Source of the DNA: CAZQRP01 sp964596125
Lineage (GTDB): Bacteria > Chloroflexota > Dehalococcoidia > GIF9 > UBA5629
DNA length: 64,000 bases
Direction of reading: 5' to 3'
NCBI GenBank assembly: GCA_964596125.1
Contig: CAZQRP010000002.1
Span: 62,001 to 126,000, forward strand
Shown here: piece by piece, positions 9,086 through 18,540 of the stretch
Layout: every line of letters starts with the position of its first letter
Position numbering within the stretch: position 1 is the stretch's first letter
Notes under the pieces: model-generated
What the model was told of the DNA's origin: nothing
Database searches by the model: none
Seen by the model: the letters and a program-made list of their open reading frames with translations, nothing else
Position numbers and translations under genes: made by a program

Positions 9086-10612
9086 TCAGGCTGAAACATT
9101 AACCTTCTCAGAAAGCTGAAATGGCATGCTGCAACATCCATCGCAAATCCCCTTACTCAATTCCTTTCGGACCAGAGCTATTGCTTCCTCCCTGGTCGTC
9201 ACCTCACCAGCCGCTTGTGCCTCTAAGGCCGAACTCAAGAGTTTACCAAGCAAAGGTCCTGGCGCCAGATTAAAAATATTTATTAAATCATGCCCGTTAA
9301 TAAGTCTCACAGGTAAAACCTCTACCTGCTGCTTTCGATGCTCGGCAAGTATATATTCTATCAATTGATTATGCTGCTTCCATTCCTGGACATTCAATTT
9401 CGGTCCATAGGTAGCCAGGTAATCAGCCAAAGCCAGGACCAGGACATCGATACCAGCGTCTCCGGTATCCCGGAAATAGCGGTAGATAGCCCTACCGGTG
9501 GGTAAACCAACGTTAGCTATTTGAGCAGGGCGGAGATGATAGTAGACCAGGTTCTCCACCAGTTTTATTTCCCGGCTGGAAAACCTAAGCCTGCTCAAAA
9601 TGGCAGCCGCCATGGATGCCCCCTCCTTGGCATGTCCCAGAAAACGCATTTTACCTGTCTCCTCGACCGTCTTAGTCCGTGGCTTGGCAATATCATGTAG
9701 TAGTCCACCTAACTTAAGCATGAGCTTCCTGTCACTGCCTCCGGATACCTCCTCATCGAAATGATTGCTTATCTCATCTGACCACGGGGTCACAGCCAAT
9801 AGATCCCTGCTGCCATATATCCATTCGCTCTCGTGAAGCAAAAACTCAACAGTAGCTACCGTCTCTAAGGAATGATCAAAGACATTCCAATAATGCTCTT
9901 TAGGTTGTTCCTCACCCTTCAATTCAGTCAATTCAGGTAGTATCTCTACGAGCAAATCCAGATTATCTAAATAGCGCAATACATTATGGGAATCAGATAA
10001 AGAGAGAAGCCTGAGCAGTTCTTCTCGCAATCTTTCCCCGGGAACCAACCGGACTAATTGCCCGTCCCTTATTATTAATCTTTCAGTCTCTGGTTCAATT
10101 CGAAAACCTAACTCCGCAGCCAATCTCACCGCCCGCAGTAGCCGTGTTGCATCTTCCTTGAAAATCCGCCGGTTTACTGCCCTCACCAATCCTTTCTTCA
10201 AGTCACTTTCTCCGGAGAAGGAGTCAATCAAATAAGGTGAATCGGAGATAAAGTTCGGAAGCTCAATCGCCATAGCATTAATGGTAAAATCACGCCGTGC
10301 CAGATCAGCTTCAATAGTATTCCAGACCGCTGCAAAGTCCAGATGCCAGTTCTGTTGCCGTCCCATAGTTATCACCCTGGCCACACCTCTGGCCTCATCG
10401 AGTACAACGCACCTGCCGCTCACAATACCAGCGATTTCCTGAGCAATCCTTAGAGCATCCCCACAAACGGCAATATCAATGTCGTTTGTCTCTCTGTCCA
10501 GTAACCAGTCACGGACAAAACCACCAACAACATAAGCTCTGAGATCATGCTGAGCTAGAATTGTTGACACACTAGTTAGAAGCTGAGATAGATCCCGATT
10601 GATAACAGGCAT
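9086..10612 (-). CDS. CCA tRNA nucleotidyltransferase / poly(A) polymerase family with HD domain
   Basis: Class II nucleotidyltransferase of the CCA-adding enzyme/PcnB family, acting on tRNA 3' ends. The head domain has VVGGFVRDWLL (28-38) and the catalytic carboxylates in NDIDIAV (D44, D46), then RRDFTINAMA. An HD domain (GGLLHDIAKP) follows near residue 310 and the C-terminal segment includes GPLLGKLL. The length of 508 residues includes the HD module, so it may also act as a phosphohydrolase on tRNA ends. The C-terminus has a small cysteine patch (CDGCC). Whether it adds CC, A or CCA cannot be decided here. It is divergent from the DUF6812-like gene. Confidence 0.87.
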   Translation of the reverse strand: MPVINRDLSQLLTSVSTILAQHDLRAYVVGGFVRDWLLDRETNDIDIAVCGDALRIAQEIAGIVSGRCVVLDEARGVARVITMGRQQNWHLDFAAVWNTIEADLARRDFTINAMAIELPNFISDSPYLIDSFSGESDLKKGLVRAVNRRIFKEDATRLLRAVRLAAELGFRIEPETERLIIRDGQLVRLVPGERLREELLRLLSLSDSHNVLRYLDNLDLLVEILPELTELKGEEQPKEHYWNVFDHSLETVATVEFLLHESEWIYGSRDLLAVTPWSDEISNHFDEEVSGGSDRKLMLKLGGLLHDIAKPRTKTVEETGKMRFLGHAKEGASMAAAILSRLRFSSREIKLVENLVYYHLRPAQIANVGLPTGRAIYRYFRDTGDAGIDVLVLALADYLATYGPKLNVQEWKQHNQLIEYILAEHRKQQVEVLPVRLINGHDLINIFNLAPGPLLGKLLSSALEAQAAGEVTTREEAIALVRKELSKGICDGCCSMPFQLSEKVNVSA

Positions 10613-10982
10613 TGCCCAAGATTATATCCCAAGGTGGGTCTCTTGTAAAGATTTTTATGAAGGTGTTATTTTGATCAGCATCTCAAAAAATTTTATTTAT
10701 TATGCCGTCCGTCAGTCTGCAATTATTTACAATATCAATGGTCGTGTGGCAATCGAATACGCAGCAGCAAATTGATGATTTCTCAACCAAGTTACAATTC
10801 CTTTTTCTTACATTTAAAACAGGCAAATCATGGAACCTCTACATTCCGCCGCACAAGGTATTGACATTGAATGTTACCGATAATATTATTAACACGTACT
10901 GTTAAATTTCCTGGTCCTTAGCAGGACCGATCATAGTTCCAGAGCTGACGAGGATGCCTGATGCAGGAGGTTAATAAACATA
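10613..10982. other. AT-rich divergent intergenic region
   Basis: About 370 bases between two divergent genes. A 67-codon reading frame at 10702-10905 has no ribosome-binding site and no protein-like composition, so I do not call it. The region should contain promoters for both flanking genes, but no pair of -35/-10 boxes stands out. A clear Shine-Dalgarno (GGAGG) lies just before the plus-strand gene. Confidence 0.5.
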
Positions 10983-11573
10983 ATGTCAAATGAGTCCCCC
11001 TCAAGACAATCAGCAAATAGCTCAAACAGGTACGTGAACAAAAGACCACTTAAAATAAATGTATATACTCCTGTTGATATTCTAACTGGTTATGTTTATC
11101 GCCCTTCACCGATTCCTGTAAGTCGACAACGCCTTCTTGATATACTCAACGAGGTAACAGTGGGAGGATTATATGCCCGGGCAGGATTCTTGTCCATAAC
11201 TGAAGTCACCATGCGTAACACGGAGCAAATAGAGACAACGGCGCAATTTGACTGTATTAATAAGGACAACATCCTCTTCGTGAAAGAGGCTGATGACAAC
11301 CAGGTTGGAGAGCATGGCAGCAAAGGCGGTTATAAGCTTCCAACAGCAGTAGAGAAGATACCTGTAAAGGTAAAACTCTACATGCCTTCTTATAGTCTTA
11401 GCGGACAAATGTACTGTGCAAAAGGACAGCGTCTATCGGATCTGCTGAATACAATAGACCAGTTTTTACCCATGACAGATGTTGAAGTAGTATCTACCTT
11501 AAAAAACAGCCGTTTTGCGGCTGACTTCATAGCCCTTAATAAGGCACAAATAGTCCATGTGCACGAAGTCTAA
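10983..11573 (+). CDS. Tandem DUF6812-like domain protein
   Basis: A 196-residue cytoplasmic protein of unknown function made of two copies of one domain. Copy one (about 22-102) runs from PLKINVYTP through RLLDILNEV to INKDNILFVKE. Copy two (about 127-195) runs from PVKVKLYMP through RLSDLLNTIDQFLPMTDVEV to LNKAQIVHVHE. The second copy matches the DUF6812 pattern best. The first 20 residues are polar and probably disordered. GGAGG lies seven bases before the ATG. It stands alone between a divergent nucleotidyltransferase and proB, so context gives no function. Confidence 0.72.
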   Translation: MSNESPSRQSANSSNRYVNKRPLKINVYTPVDILTGYVYRPSPIPVSRQRLLDILNEVTVGGLYARAGFLSITEVTMRNTEQIETTAQFDCINKDNILFVKEADDNQVGEHGSKGGYKLPTAVEKIPVKVKLYMPSYSLSGQMYCAKGQRLSDLLNTIDQFLPMTDVEVVSTLKNSRFAADFIALNKAQIVHVHEV

Positions 11574-11809
11574 CCTCAATCAGCTACTTTCACAAGCGCA
11601 CACAAAGGCTAGCCAAAGACAAACTCGGAACAGATTAACAGAATCGATAAGGATTATCCGGCTATGGTCGGCCCGATAAATGAGACTATAAGCACTTTCT
11701 ATTCATGCCAGGTAGCCAGATAACTACACAAAGATCACCACATTCCCTCCCTGCTGTGATCATAATCGCTGCTTGTTCGCTTTATTATGCCACGCTATAA
11801 TTAGTTACG

Positions 11810-12922
11810 ATGATGTATAAACGCATAGTAGCCAAGTTTGGCACCAATTTACTTACAGGAGGCAGCGATAACCTCGATCTAGAAATTATGACCAGCCTGG
11901 TTACGCAAATAGCTCAACTCCAGAATAAAGGACACGAACTAATCATTGTATCATCTGGAGCAGTTGCTGCCGGAAGACAGAAATTAAAGCTGGGCAGGGA
12001 GCGCAAAGATGTTCCTTTCAAGCAGGTGCTTGCATCTGTAGGACAAAATAAACTGATGCATACGTACGAACAACTTTTCGATCGACACAATATAACTGTA
12101 GCACAGGCCCTCCTGACCAAGTCCGATCTCAGTCACCGTGCTGGCTACCTCAATACACGAAATACGCTTCTCGCTTTAATCGAGCTAGGAGTCATTTGTA
12201 TTATAAATGAAAATGATGTGGTTGCTACCGATGAAATAGGCGGCGTCAGGTTCGGAGACAATGATAACTTATCAGCTATGGTAGCCAATCTAGTAGATGC
12301 CGATCTTTTGGCATTAATAACTGATATCGATGGTCTATATACTGCAGACCCGCAACTCGATCCCAAAGCCAGACTTATTTCCAAAGTAGAAAAAATAGAC
12401 GCCAGGATTCAGCATTATGCCAGCAAGACTACCAGTAGCCATGGTGTAGGTGGCATGGCCACTAAAATCGAAGCCGCTAAAATGGCTACTTCCTGTGGAA
12501 TAACAGTAGTCATAGCCAACGGACGCAGCTCAAATTACCTGAGTCAAATCGTTCTTGGAAATAACATCGGTACTCTTTTTACGCCCAAGGCCAGTAAACT
12601 TGAAAGTAAAAAACGGTGGATGCTCAGCGGACTGGCTTCAAAAGGCAAACTAATCATCGACAGTGGTGCTGCTATCGCGCTTAAAAAACAGAATAAAAGC
12701 CTACTTCCAGCCGGAATTCTTGATGTTAAAGGCAAATTTCAGCGTGCTGACGTAGTTGATATCTACGATGTCAATGACATGCAACTTGGCTGTGGCATTT
12801 CCAACTATAATGCAAATGACATCATCAAAATCAAGGGGGCCCATTCCCAGTCAGTATTGAATATTCTTGGCTATGAATATGGCAGTGAGGTAATCCACCG
12901 AAATAACATGGTACTGCTGTAA
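11810..12922 (+). CDS. proB: Glutamate 5-kinase
   Basis: Catalyses ATP-dependent phosphorylation of glutamate, the first step of proline biosynthesis. The amino-acid-kinase domain shows KFGTN (9-13), SSGAVAAG (48-55), FGDNDNLSA (148-156) and TDIDGLYTADP (171-181). A C-terminal PUA domain occupies roughly 275-370, as in E. coli ProB. The length of 370 residues is typical. ATG codons at 11810 and 11813 are both usable. The proA gene follows after 45 bases, so the two are probably one operon. Feedback inhibition by proline is the usual control, but the sequence does not show it. Confidence 0.95.
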   Translation: MMYKRIVAKFGTNLLTGGSDNLDLEIMTSLVTQIAQLQNKGHELIIVSSGAVAAGRQKLKLGRERKDVPFKQVLASVGQNKLMHTYEQLFDRHNITVAQALLTKSDLSHRAGYLNTRNTLLALIELGVICIINENDVVATDEIGGVRFGDNDNLSAMVANLVDADLLALITDIDGLYTADPQLDPKARLISKVEKIDARIQHYASKTTSSHGVGGMATKIEAAKMATSCGITVVIANGRSSNYLSQIVLGNNIGTLFTPKASKLESKKRWMLSGLASKGKLIIDSGAAIALKKQNKSLLPAGILDVKGKFQRADVVDIYDVNDMQLGCGISNYNANDIIKIKGAHSQSVLNILGYEYGSEVIHRNNMVLL

Positions 12923-12967
12923 TGAACAGCGATAGGTCCAGATTATGCTTGAATTGAGGAGGTAGAA

Positions 12968-14242
12968 GTGCAAGCTGCTGCAATGGAGCTAGAAGAAAAA
13001 GGTAAACAGGCTAAAACAGCATCAAAAAAGCTGGCCTTTCTGGCTACTGATGTCAAAAATACTGCCCTATTGAATATTTCTAAAGGCCTGATTGCCAGGC
13101 AGGACGAAATTTTAACGGCTAACAACCTGGACTATACAGAAGCCAAGGCATCCGGCATGAGCACAGCTATGCTTGACCGTCTCATGTTATCATCAAGTCG
13201 CTTGGAGACAATAGCACAGGATGTACAAACAGTAGCTTCACTACCTGACCCGGTCGGTGAATTAATAGAAGAGAGAACACTTCCCAACCAACTGCTGCTT
13301 AGTAAAAGGCGGGTACCGCTCGGAGTGATCGGAGCGATATACGAAAGTCGTCCTAATGTTACTGTGGATATATCTGTTTTATGTCTTAAATCAGGCAACG
13401 CAATTATTCTTCGCGGCGGTAAGGAGTCATTCTACTCCAATCGCATTTTAGCCAAAATAGTTCAAGAAGCTGCTTATGAAACAGGAATACCTGAAGGGGC
13501 AGTACAGTTTATCGAGTCGACAGACAGAACACTGGTCGACCACATGCTCAAGATGAAGGGAATTATAGACCTTATAATTCCAAGGGGTGGCGCCGGCTTG
13601 ATCAAGTTCGTTACTGAAAATGCTGCTATGGCTGTTGTCTCAGGTGGAATAGGTGTTTGTCATACGTATGTAGATAGCAGCGCAGATTTAGAGAAAGCAG
13701 TAGCCATTGCATATAATGCCAAGGTCCAGCGACCTACCGTTTGTAATGCACTTGATACCCTCCTGGTTCATACTGATGTAGCTGAAAGATACCTGCCTTT
13801 GATAGCCAGGGAATGGAGAACGGCTGGCGTAGAAATACACTGTGATGAACATGCTCTCAATACTCTTAAGTCAGATCCATCCTTTAAGCCCATTCCGGCA
13901 ACAGACGAAGATTGGGGAAAGGAATTTCTATCGCTAACCGCTGCAATTAAGGTGGTCCGTTCTCTGGATGAAGCACTTGAACATATTGCACGCTACGGCT
14001 CGGGGCATTCTGAGGCTATAGTGAGCGAGGATGACCTGGCAACCGCGCGTTTTCTTAATGAGGTAGATGCTGCCTGCGTTTACGCCAACGCAAGCACCCG
14101 TTTCACTGACGGGGGCCAATTTGGTCTGGGAGCCGAAATTGGCATAAGCACTCAAAAATTCCATGCACGCGGCCCCATGGCACTAAGGGAATTGACGAGT
14201 TATAAGTGGATTATTATCGGCAATGGTCAGGTCAGGCCCTAA
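12968..14242 (+). CDS. proA: Gamma-glutamyl phosphate reductase
   Basis: NADPH-dependent reduction of glutamyl-5-phosphate to glutamate-5-semialdehyde, the second step of proline synthesis. The family motifs SKRRVPLGVIGAIYESRPN (112-130), ILRGGKES (147-154) and the catalytic-cysteine segment RPTVCNALDTLL (C259) are intact. The length of 424 residues is standard. The start is GTG behind GGAGG with an eight-base gap. It follows proB directly. Its stop overlaps that of the convergent rph gene, sharing positions 14239-14242. Confidence 0.95.
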   Translation: MQAAAMELEEKGKQAKTASKKLAFLATDVKNTALLNISKGLIARQDEILTANNLDYTEAKASGMSTAMLDRLMLSSSRLETIAQDVQTVASLPDPVGELIEERTLPNQLLLSKRRVPLGVIGAIYESRPNVTVDISVLCLKSGNAIILRGGKESFYSNRILAKIVQEAAYETGIPEGAVQFIESTDRTLVDHMLKMKGIIDLIIPRGGAGLIKFVTENAAMAVVSGGIGVCHTYVDSSADLEKAVAIAYNAKVQRPTVCNALDTLLVHTDVAERYLPLIAREWRTAGVEIHCDEHALNTLKSDPSFKPIPATDEDWGKEFLSLTAAIKVVRSLDEALEHIARYGSGHSEAIVSEDDLATARFLNEVDAACVYANASTRFTDGGQFGLGAEIGISTQKFHARGPMALRELTSYKWIIIGNGQVRP

Positions 14243-14964
14243 TGTAACTCTGCCAGAGCCTCCCTCTGAATAGTAAACAATTGCTTAATTCCTTTTTCGG
14301 CAAGAGAAAGTAGAGCATCAATATTTACTCTGGAAAAAGGTTTGCCCTCGGCCGTTCCCTGAATTTCTACATATTCGCCCTTATCAGTCATAACGACATT
14401 GAAGTCTACCGAAGCGGAGAAGTCCTCCTGATAACAAAGGTCTAAAATTTCTTCCCTATCTACAATGCCAACACTGGTAGCAGCCACGGCGCTTTTCAAA
14501 GGGATCGATGGCAGGATACCTTGAGTTTTGAGATGGTTGAATGCTTGAAACAAGGCAATATACCCTCCCGTAATAGCAGCAGTCCGGGTGCCGCCGTCAG
14601 CCTGCAATACATCACAATCCACAATAAAAGTCCGTTCCCCCAGGGATCTGAGGTCAGTAACAGCTCTCAAGCTGCGCCCTATCAAACGCTGGATTTCTTG
14701 ACTTCTACCAGCAATTTTATCGGGATTGGCAGCACGAGGGGTGCGAGTATGCGTGGAGCGGGGCAGCATAGCATATTCAGCGGTAATCCAACCGATCCCC
14801 TCTCCTTTAAGGAAATTAGGGACTCTATCTTCCATACTCACAGCGCATAGAATCCTGGTGTTCCCAAGTTCTATCAATACCGAGCCTTCAGCAAAAGACT
14901 GGTAGCTCAATTTGACATACACAGGACGTAGCTCATCATTGGCACGATTATCTATCCTCTTCAT
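14239..14964 (-). CDS. rph: Ribonuclease PH
   Basis: Phosphorolytic 3'-5' exoribonuclease that trims tRNA and other RNA 3' ends. The 241 residues align with the family throughout: YAMLPRSTHTR (64-74), RSLRAV (97-102) and the phosphate-binding GTRTAA (125-130). A possible promoter lies upstream at 14999-15028. The gene converges on proA with a four-base overlap of stop codons, leaving no room for an intergenic terminator. Confidence 0.95.
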   Translation of the reverse strand: MKRIDNRANDELRPVYVKLSYQSFAEGSVLIELGNTRILCAVSMEDRVPNFLKGEGIGWITAEYAMLPRSTHTRTPRAANPDKIAGRSQEIQRLIGRSLRAVTDLRSLGERTFIVDCDVLQADGGTRTAAITGGYIALFQAFNHLKTQGILPSIPLKSAVAATSVGIVDREEILDLCYQEDFSASVDFNVVMTDKGEYVEIQGTAEGKPFSRVNIDALLSLAEKGIKQLFTIQREALAELH

Positions 14965-14998
14965 TTGAACCTTCCTACTGTCAGCTCTATGCCGCTAA

Positions 14999-15028
14999 AG
15001 TATAGCATTGATTTGTTTCAATCAACAA
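14999..15028 (-). promoter_or_regulatory. Possible promoter for rph
   Basis: On the minus strand a -10 element TATACT (14999-15004) lies 35-40 bases before the rph start codon. An upstream TTGTTG (15023-15028) is a weak -35 at 18-base spacing. The -10 is good and the -35 poor. It faces the opposite way to the possible ABC-operon promoter, with a 14-base tandem repeat between them. Confidence 0.35.
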
Positions 15029-15030
15029 CG

Positions 15031-15058
15031 TCATTATTCGACAGTCATTATTCGACAG
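15031..15058. repeat. 14-base tandem direct repeat in divergent control region
   Basis: TCATTATTCGACAG occurs twice back to back (15031-15044 and 15045-15058). A third degenerate copy (TATATTTGACA) follows and overlaps the possible -35 of the NEW3/ABC operon. It lies between divergent promoter candidates, so it may be a regulator binding site. A chance slippage duplication is equally possible. Confidence 0.6.
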
Positions 15059-15063
15059 TATAT

Positions 15064-15092
15064 TTGACACAATTTCATTAATGCGGTAAATT
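15064..15092 (+). promoter_or_regulatory. Possible sigma70 promoter for NEW3/ABC operon
   Basis: TTGACA (15064-15069) is followed after exactly 17 bases by TAAATT (15087-15092). The -35 is perfect and the -10 matches four of six consensus bases. The gene starts about 117 bases downstream, leaving an AT-rich untranslated leader. Confidence 0.4.
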
Positions 15093-15208
15093 ATATTACG
15101 AATAAATTTACGAATTAATTGAAAGTATAAGATTTTTATACTTTTTTTTTGTTCAATTTAATACTGAGTATCTTCTTCATATAAGGTTTCTATTTTAACG
15201 GAGGTTAT

Positions 15209-16138
15209 ATGCCTATGAGAACTATTAGAATAATTGGCTCCGTAACCTGTTTTACACTGCTCCTAACATTATGTATCAATGTGGTCACCCAACCTGTTGC
15301 ACTGGCTGTACCGAAAGAGATGACCAGTCTTTCTGCATTACCACCAGGGCAGGAGTCGAAGCCAGAAGCGGAAAAAATCGAAATTAACAGCCAGTATCCT
15401 GTAATTAAAGCTAACGCTGGCAAAATTCTCACTTATGATCTTGATGTATCGTATAAAGGCGGCAAGGAACCACGCTATATTGAATTTAGTGCCGATGTGC
15501 CCGATGGCTTCGTTTATCAATTTAAAAAGAGCTATGGCGAAGAGGAAATAGGAGGCCTGACTATTGATCCTGAAAAATCTATAACACCAGAGAAAATTAA
15601 GCTATCGGTGGCCTCATTCGTTGACCCAGGTGAATATCCCATAATTGTGAAGGCCACTACAGGAAAGATAACAGGAAGCTTCGAGCTCAAGGCTGTAATT
15701 ACAGCAAAATATGAGATTACTCTGGAAACACCCGGAGGCTTGCTTAATACCAAAGTCACTGCCGGCAAAGATAACTATTTTTCCGTCACCGTTAAAAATA
15801 CTGGGACAGATGTACTTGAAAAGATAGAGCTCAATTCCAGAATCAGAGGAACTCCAAAAGGTTGGAGTGTAACGTTCAATCCTGAGAAGATAGATTCTCT
15901 CCCAGTAGACGGTGAACGTGAAGTAAAAATCAATATAAAGCCGCCTGAAAAGACTATATCGGGTGATTATGAGATCAATGTATCGGCTAAACCTGAATCC
16001 AAATATGATGTCGACGATGATCTAGATATCCGTGTCACGGTACTAACCGAACCACTTTGGGGATGGATTGGAATCGGGATCGTAGTCCTAGTCGTAATCG
16101 GTCTGGTGGTTATGTTCTTACGTCTGGGCAGACGGTAA
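15209..16138 (+). CDS. Membrane-anchored NEW3-domain protein
   Basis: Extracytoplasmic protein anchored by a C-terminal helix. A signal peptide covers about residues 1-35 (hydrophobic SVTCFTLLLTLCINVV). Two Ig-like beta regions follow, the second carrying the NEW3 pattern (FSVTVKNTGTDVLEKIEL, then PPEKTISGDYEINV). A single transmembrane helix near 285-303 ends in a short basic tail. The ATG at 15209 lies four bases behind GGAGG; the ATG at 15215 is the alternative. It precedes an ABC ATPase by seven bases and a permease after that, so it is probably the surface component of this exporter or envelope-stress system. Its ligand is unknown. Confidence 0.8.
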   Translation: MPMRTIRIIGSVTCFTLLLTLCINVVTQPVALAVPKEMTSLSALPPGQESKPEAEKIEINSQYPVIKANAGKILTYDLDVSYKGGKEPRYIEFSADVPDGFVYQFKKSYGEEEIGGLTIDPEKSITPEKIKLSVASFVDPGEYPIIVKATTGKITGSFELKAVITAKYEITLETPGGLLNTKVTAGKDNYFSVTVKNTGTDVLEKIELNSRIRGTPKGWSVTFNPEKIDSLPVDGEREVKINIKPPEKTISGDYEINVSAKPESKYDVDDDLDIRVTVLTEPLWGWIGIGIVVLVVIGLVVMFLRLGRR

Positions 16139-16145
16139 AGATAAA

Positions 16146-17081
16146 ATGGACCAGCAGGAAATAATAAGCACCAGTGATTTAACAAAAACCTACAATGGTT
16201 TCACTGCCGTTAACAAGCTCAATTTGCATGTAGCAGAAGGGGAGATATTTGGTTTCCTCGGGCCAAACGGTGCTGGTAAGACTACCACAATACTTATGCT
16301 GCTCGGGCTAACCGAGCCGACATCAGGAAGTGTACAAGTATGCGGCTACAGTCCTACCAGGGAACCACTGAAAATTAAACGCATCGTTGGCTACCTGCCG
16401 GAGAAAGTCGGCTTCTACGAAGACCTGACCGCCAGGCAGAATTTGGAATACACCGCCAGGCTAAATAGTATAGCGCGGGAGCAGATACCAAAAAAAATCG
16501 AACGGGTCTTAGACTTGGTAGGACTACCTGAGACAATTAACCAGCAGGTCAGCCAATTTTCTCATGGCATGAAACAACGTCTGGGAATAGCTGATGTTAT
16601 GATTAAAGATCCTAAGGTCGTTTTCTTTGATGAGCCCACAACTGGAATCGATCCCCAGGGCATTGAAGAAGTCCTGTCCCTGATATCGGGTCTGGGTAAA
16701 GAGAAAATTACCACAATAGTATCATCGCACCAGTTGCATTATATCCAAAAAATTTGCACACGTGTTGGTATAATGTCCAAAGGTAAGCTGGTTGCAGAGG
16801 GTCCTATAGACCTGCTGGGCAAAGACATGATCGGTGGTGGAAAGTTTCAAATCGAAGTGCAGGCATCACCGATAACACCTAAATTAATAAAATCTATTGA
16901 GAAAATTAAAAACGTGACCGAAGTAGTACAATCAGATGACCAGCTAATTGTTAGCTGTGATCAGGATGTAAGACCTCAGATAGCTAAAGTAATAATCGAT
17001 AACAATAGCCTATTAAGTTTGATGAAGATCGAGGAATATGGCCTGGAAGAGATCTATATGAAATATTTTCGCGAGTCTTAA
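16146..17081 (+). CDS. ABC transporter ATP-binding protein
   Basis: Cytoplasmic ATPase that powers the adjacent ABC-2-type permease. Walker A is GPNGAGKT (39-46), the signature is SHGMKQ in place of LSGGQ (139-144), and Walker B is VVFFDEP (158-164) followed by the D-loop region TGIDPQG. The 311 residues include a C-terminal extension of about 85 residues, as in the CcmA/NosF/DrrA exporter subfamily. It sits seven bases after the NEW3 gene and two bases before the permease. The subfamily suggests export or membrane remodelling, not import. The substrate is unknown. Confidence 0.9.
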   Translation: MDQQEIISTSDLTKTYNGFTAVNKLNLHVAEGEIFGFLGPNGAGKTTTILMLLGLTEPTSGSVQVCGYSPTREPLKIKRIVGYLPEKVGFYEDLTARQNLEYTARLNSIAREQIPKKIERVLDLVGLPETINQQVSQFSHGMKQRLGIADVMIKDPKVVFFDEPTTGIDPQGIEEVLSLISGLGKEKITTIVSSHQLHYIQKICTRVGIMSKGKLVAEGPIDLLGKDMIGGGKFQIEVQASPITPKLIKSIEKIKNVTEVVQSDDQLIVSCDQDVRPQIAKVIIDNNSLLSLMKIEEYGLEEIYMKYFRES

Positions 17082-17083
17082 CT

Positions 17084-18031
17084 ATGTCAGGATTTTTAGC
17101 AGTTTTTTGGAAAGAGCTAGCCGACCATTTCTCCAGTAAACGTTTTATCATACTTTTCCTCCTGATTTACCTGGCTGGAATAGCCAGCATCTATGTTGCG
17201 GCTCAAAACATACGAGGCGCGGTATCTGACGATACCGAGTTTATTTTCTTAAGGCTCTTTACGGTTTCCGGGGATAATCCTTTTTCTTTTATCTTTTTTA
17301 TGTCTCTCTTCATACCCATCGTAGGTATAGCCCTTGGCTTTGACGCTGTAAACAGCGAACGGAGTAGTGGAAACCTCAGTCGGCTATTGTCACAACCCGT
17401 TTATCGAGACTCGGTTATCAATGCTAAATTCCTCGCAGGGCTCATTACTATTGCAACACTCGTAATCAGCATAGCCGCCGTTGTGGCCGGTATGGGACTG
17501 CGAATGATCGGTGTACCTCCAAATGCTGAGGAGGTCTGGAGGCTGTTCGCCTTCATTTTTCTGAGCATACTTTATGGCGCCTTTTGGATGTCTCTGGCAA
17601 TCCTCTTTTCAATTCTATTTAATCGTGGAGCAACCTCTGCTCTTGCTTCGATAGCTTTATGGATTTTTCTATTCTTATTCCTATCAATGATTGCTGGGTA
17701 TATCGCCAATGCCGCTGTTCCAGTCGACCAAAATTCCGGTGTCGAGTTAATAGCCCAAAACGATGCGATTTACCGGTTAATTGGCCGTATCTCACCTGGC
17801 ACCCTGTATGGAGAAGCAGTACAGGTCTTACTGGTACCCGAGTTGGGTACAACCAGTGCAACACTAATGGCAATAAGTATGATCACCTCTGGAATGACAC
17901 CGGGAACCCTACCACTGAGTCAGAGCCTGTTGGTCGTCTGGCCTCAAATTGTCAGTTTAATAGCGCTCACTGCACTGTGTTTTGCCGTTTCTTACATCAG
18001 GTTCATGCGTGAAGAGATAAGGTCAACCTGA
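17084..18031 (+). CDS. ABC-2 type transporter permease (NosY-like)
   Basis: Integral membrane partner of the preceding ATPase. The 315 residues contain about six hydrophobic segments: near 22-40, 65-88, 115-140, 160-185, 190-215 and 285-305. The conserved cytoplasmic segment DAVNSERSSGNLSRLLSQPV (about 87-106) typifies the NosY/ABC-2 subfamily that contacts the ATPase. A large extracytoplasmic loop lies between the fifth and last helices. Together with the NEW3 protein it forms a three-gene operon. Confidence 0.87.
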   Translation: MSGFLAVFWKELADHFSSKRFIILFLLIYLAGIASIYVAAQNIRGAVSDDTEFIFLRLFTVSGDNPFSFIFFMSLFIPIVGIALGFDAVNSERSSGNLSRLLSQPVYRDSVINAKFLAGLITIATLVISIAAVVAGMGLRMIGVPPNAEEVWRLFAFIFLSILYGAFWMSLAILFSILFNRGATSALASIALWIFLFLFLSMIAGYIANAAVPVDQNSGVELIAQNDAIYRLIGRISPGTLYGEAVQVLLVPELGTTSATLMAISMITSGMTPGTLPLSQSLLVVWPQIVSLIALTALCFAVSYIRFMREEIRST

Positions 18032-18540
18032 GGTCAAGCCTGACTACGTAAACCTTTTTCAAGAAGAATAGTTAAGTTACTTATACCGGCGCTGTCAATA
18101 CCTCCCAACCCGAAGCTTACCTGCACTATTGCCTAAAATGGGCTATTAGACTCAGTCGTACTTCACCAGCTTCAGCAAGTATTTATCATACCTTCCAGAC
18201 CTTGACAATCTGTACCCAGTTATCTAACATAACCGAGTAGGTAAAAGGAAAAATCCCACGCCGTACTCTCGGATAATATGTTCCAATTGATAAAAGATAG
18301 GCATAAGGTATTGGGAAAACTCCTTGTACGTATGATATAGATTTGGAGGAGTACAGTTTTCTCTGACAGATTGCGGGAAGCATAGTTATAAAGCAGTAGC
18401 TAAACAAGCAGCGGAGATAAGAGTCAATAAAGAACATCCTCTACATCGCCTTTTGCAGGAATACCAGATTAGAATATGGTTATCTGAATAGCTTAGGTCA
18501 GTTTGGCTACACTATTCTACTTTTTTAAGGACGAATCAAG
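18032..18540. other. Intergenic region upstream of the mutase operon
   Basis: About 510 bases with no convincing gene. An 83-codon minus-strand frame at 18186-18437 lacks a ribosome-binding site and resembles random sequence. AAGGA lies nine bases before the mutase ATG. I saw no B12-riboswitch core, although a control element for the B12-dependent mutase would be plausible here. Confidence 0.5.

Noticed and set aside
10702..10905. 67-codon plus-strand reading frame
   Set aside because: No Shine-Dalgarno, AT-rich composition and no protein-like pattern.
18186..18437. 83-codon minus-strand frame upstream of the mutase
   Set aside because: No ribosome-binding site and composition typical of random AT-rich sequence.
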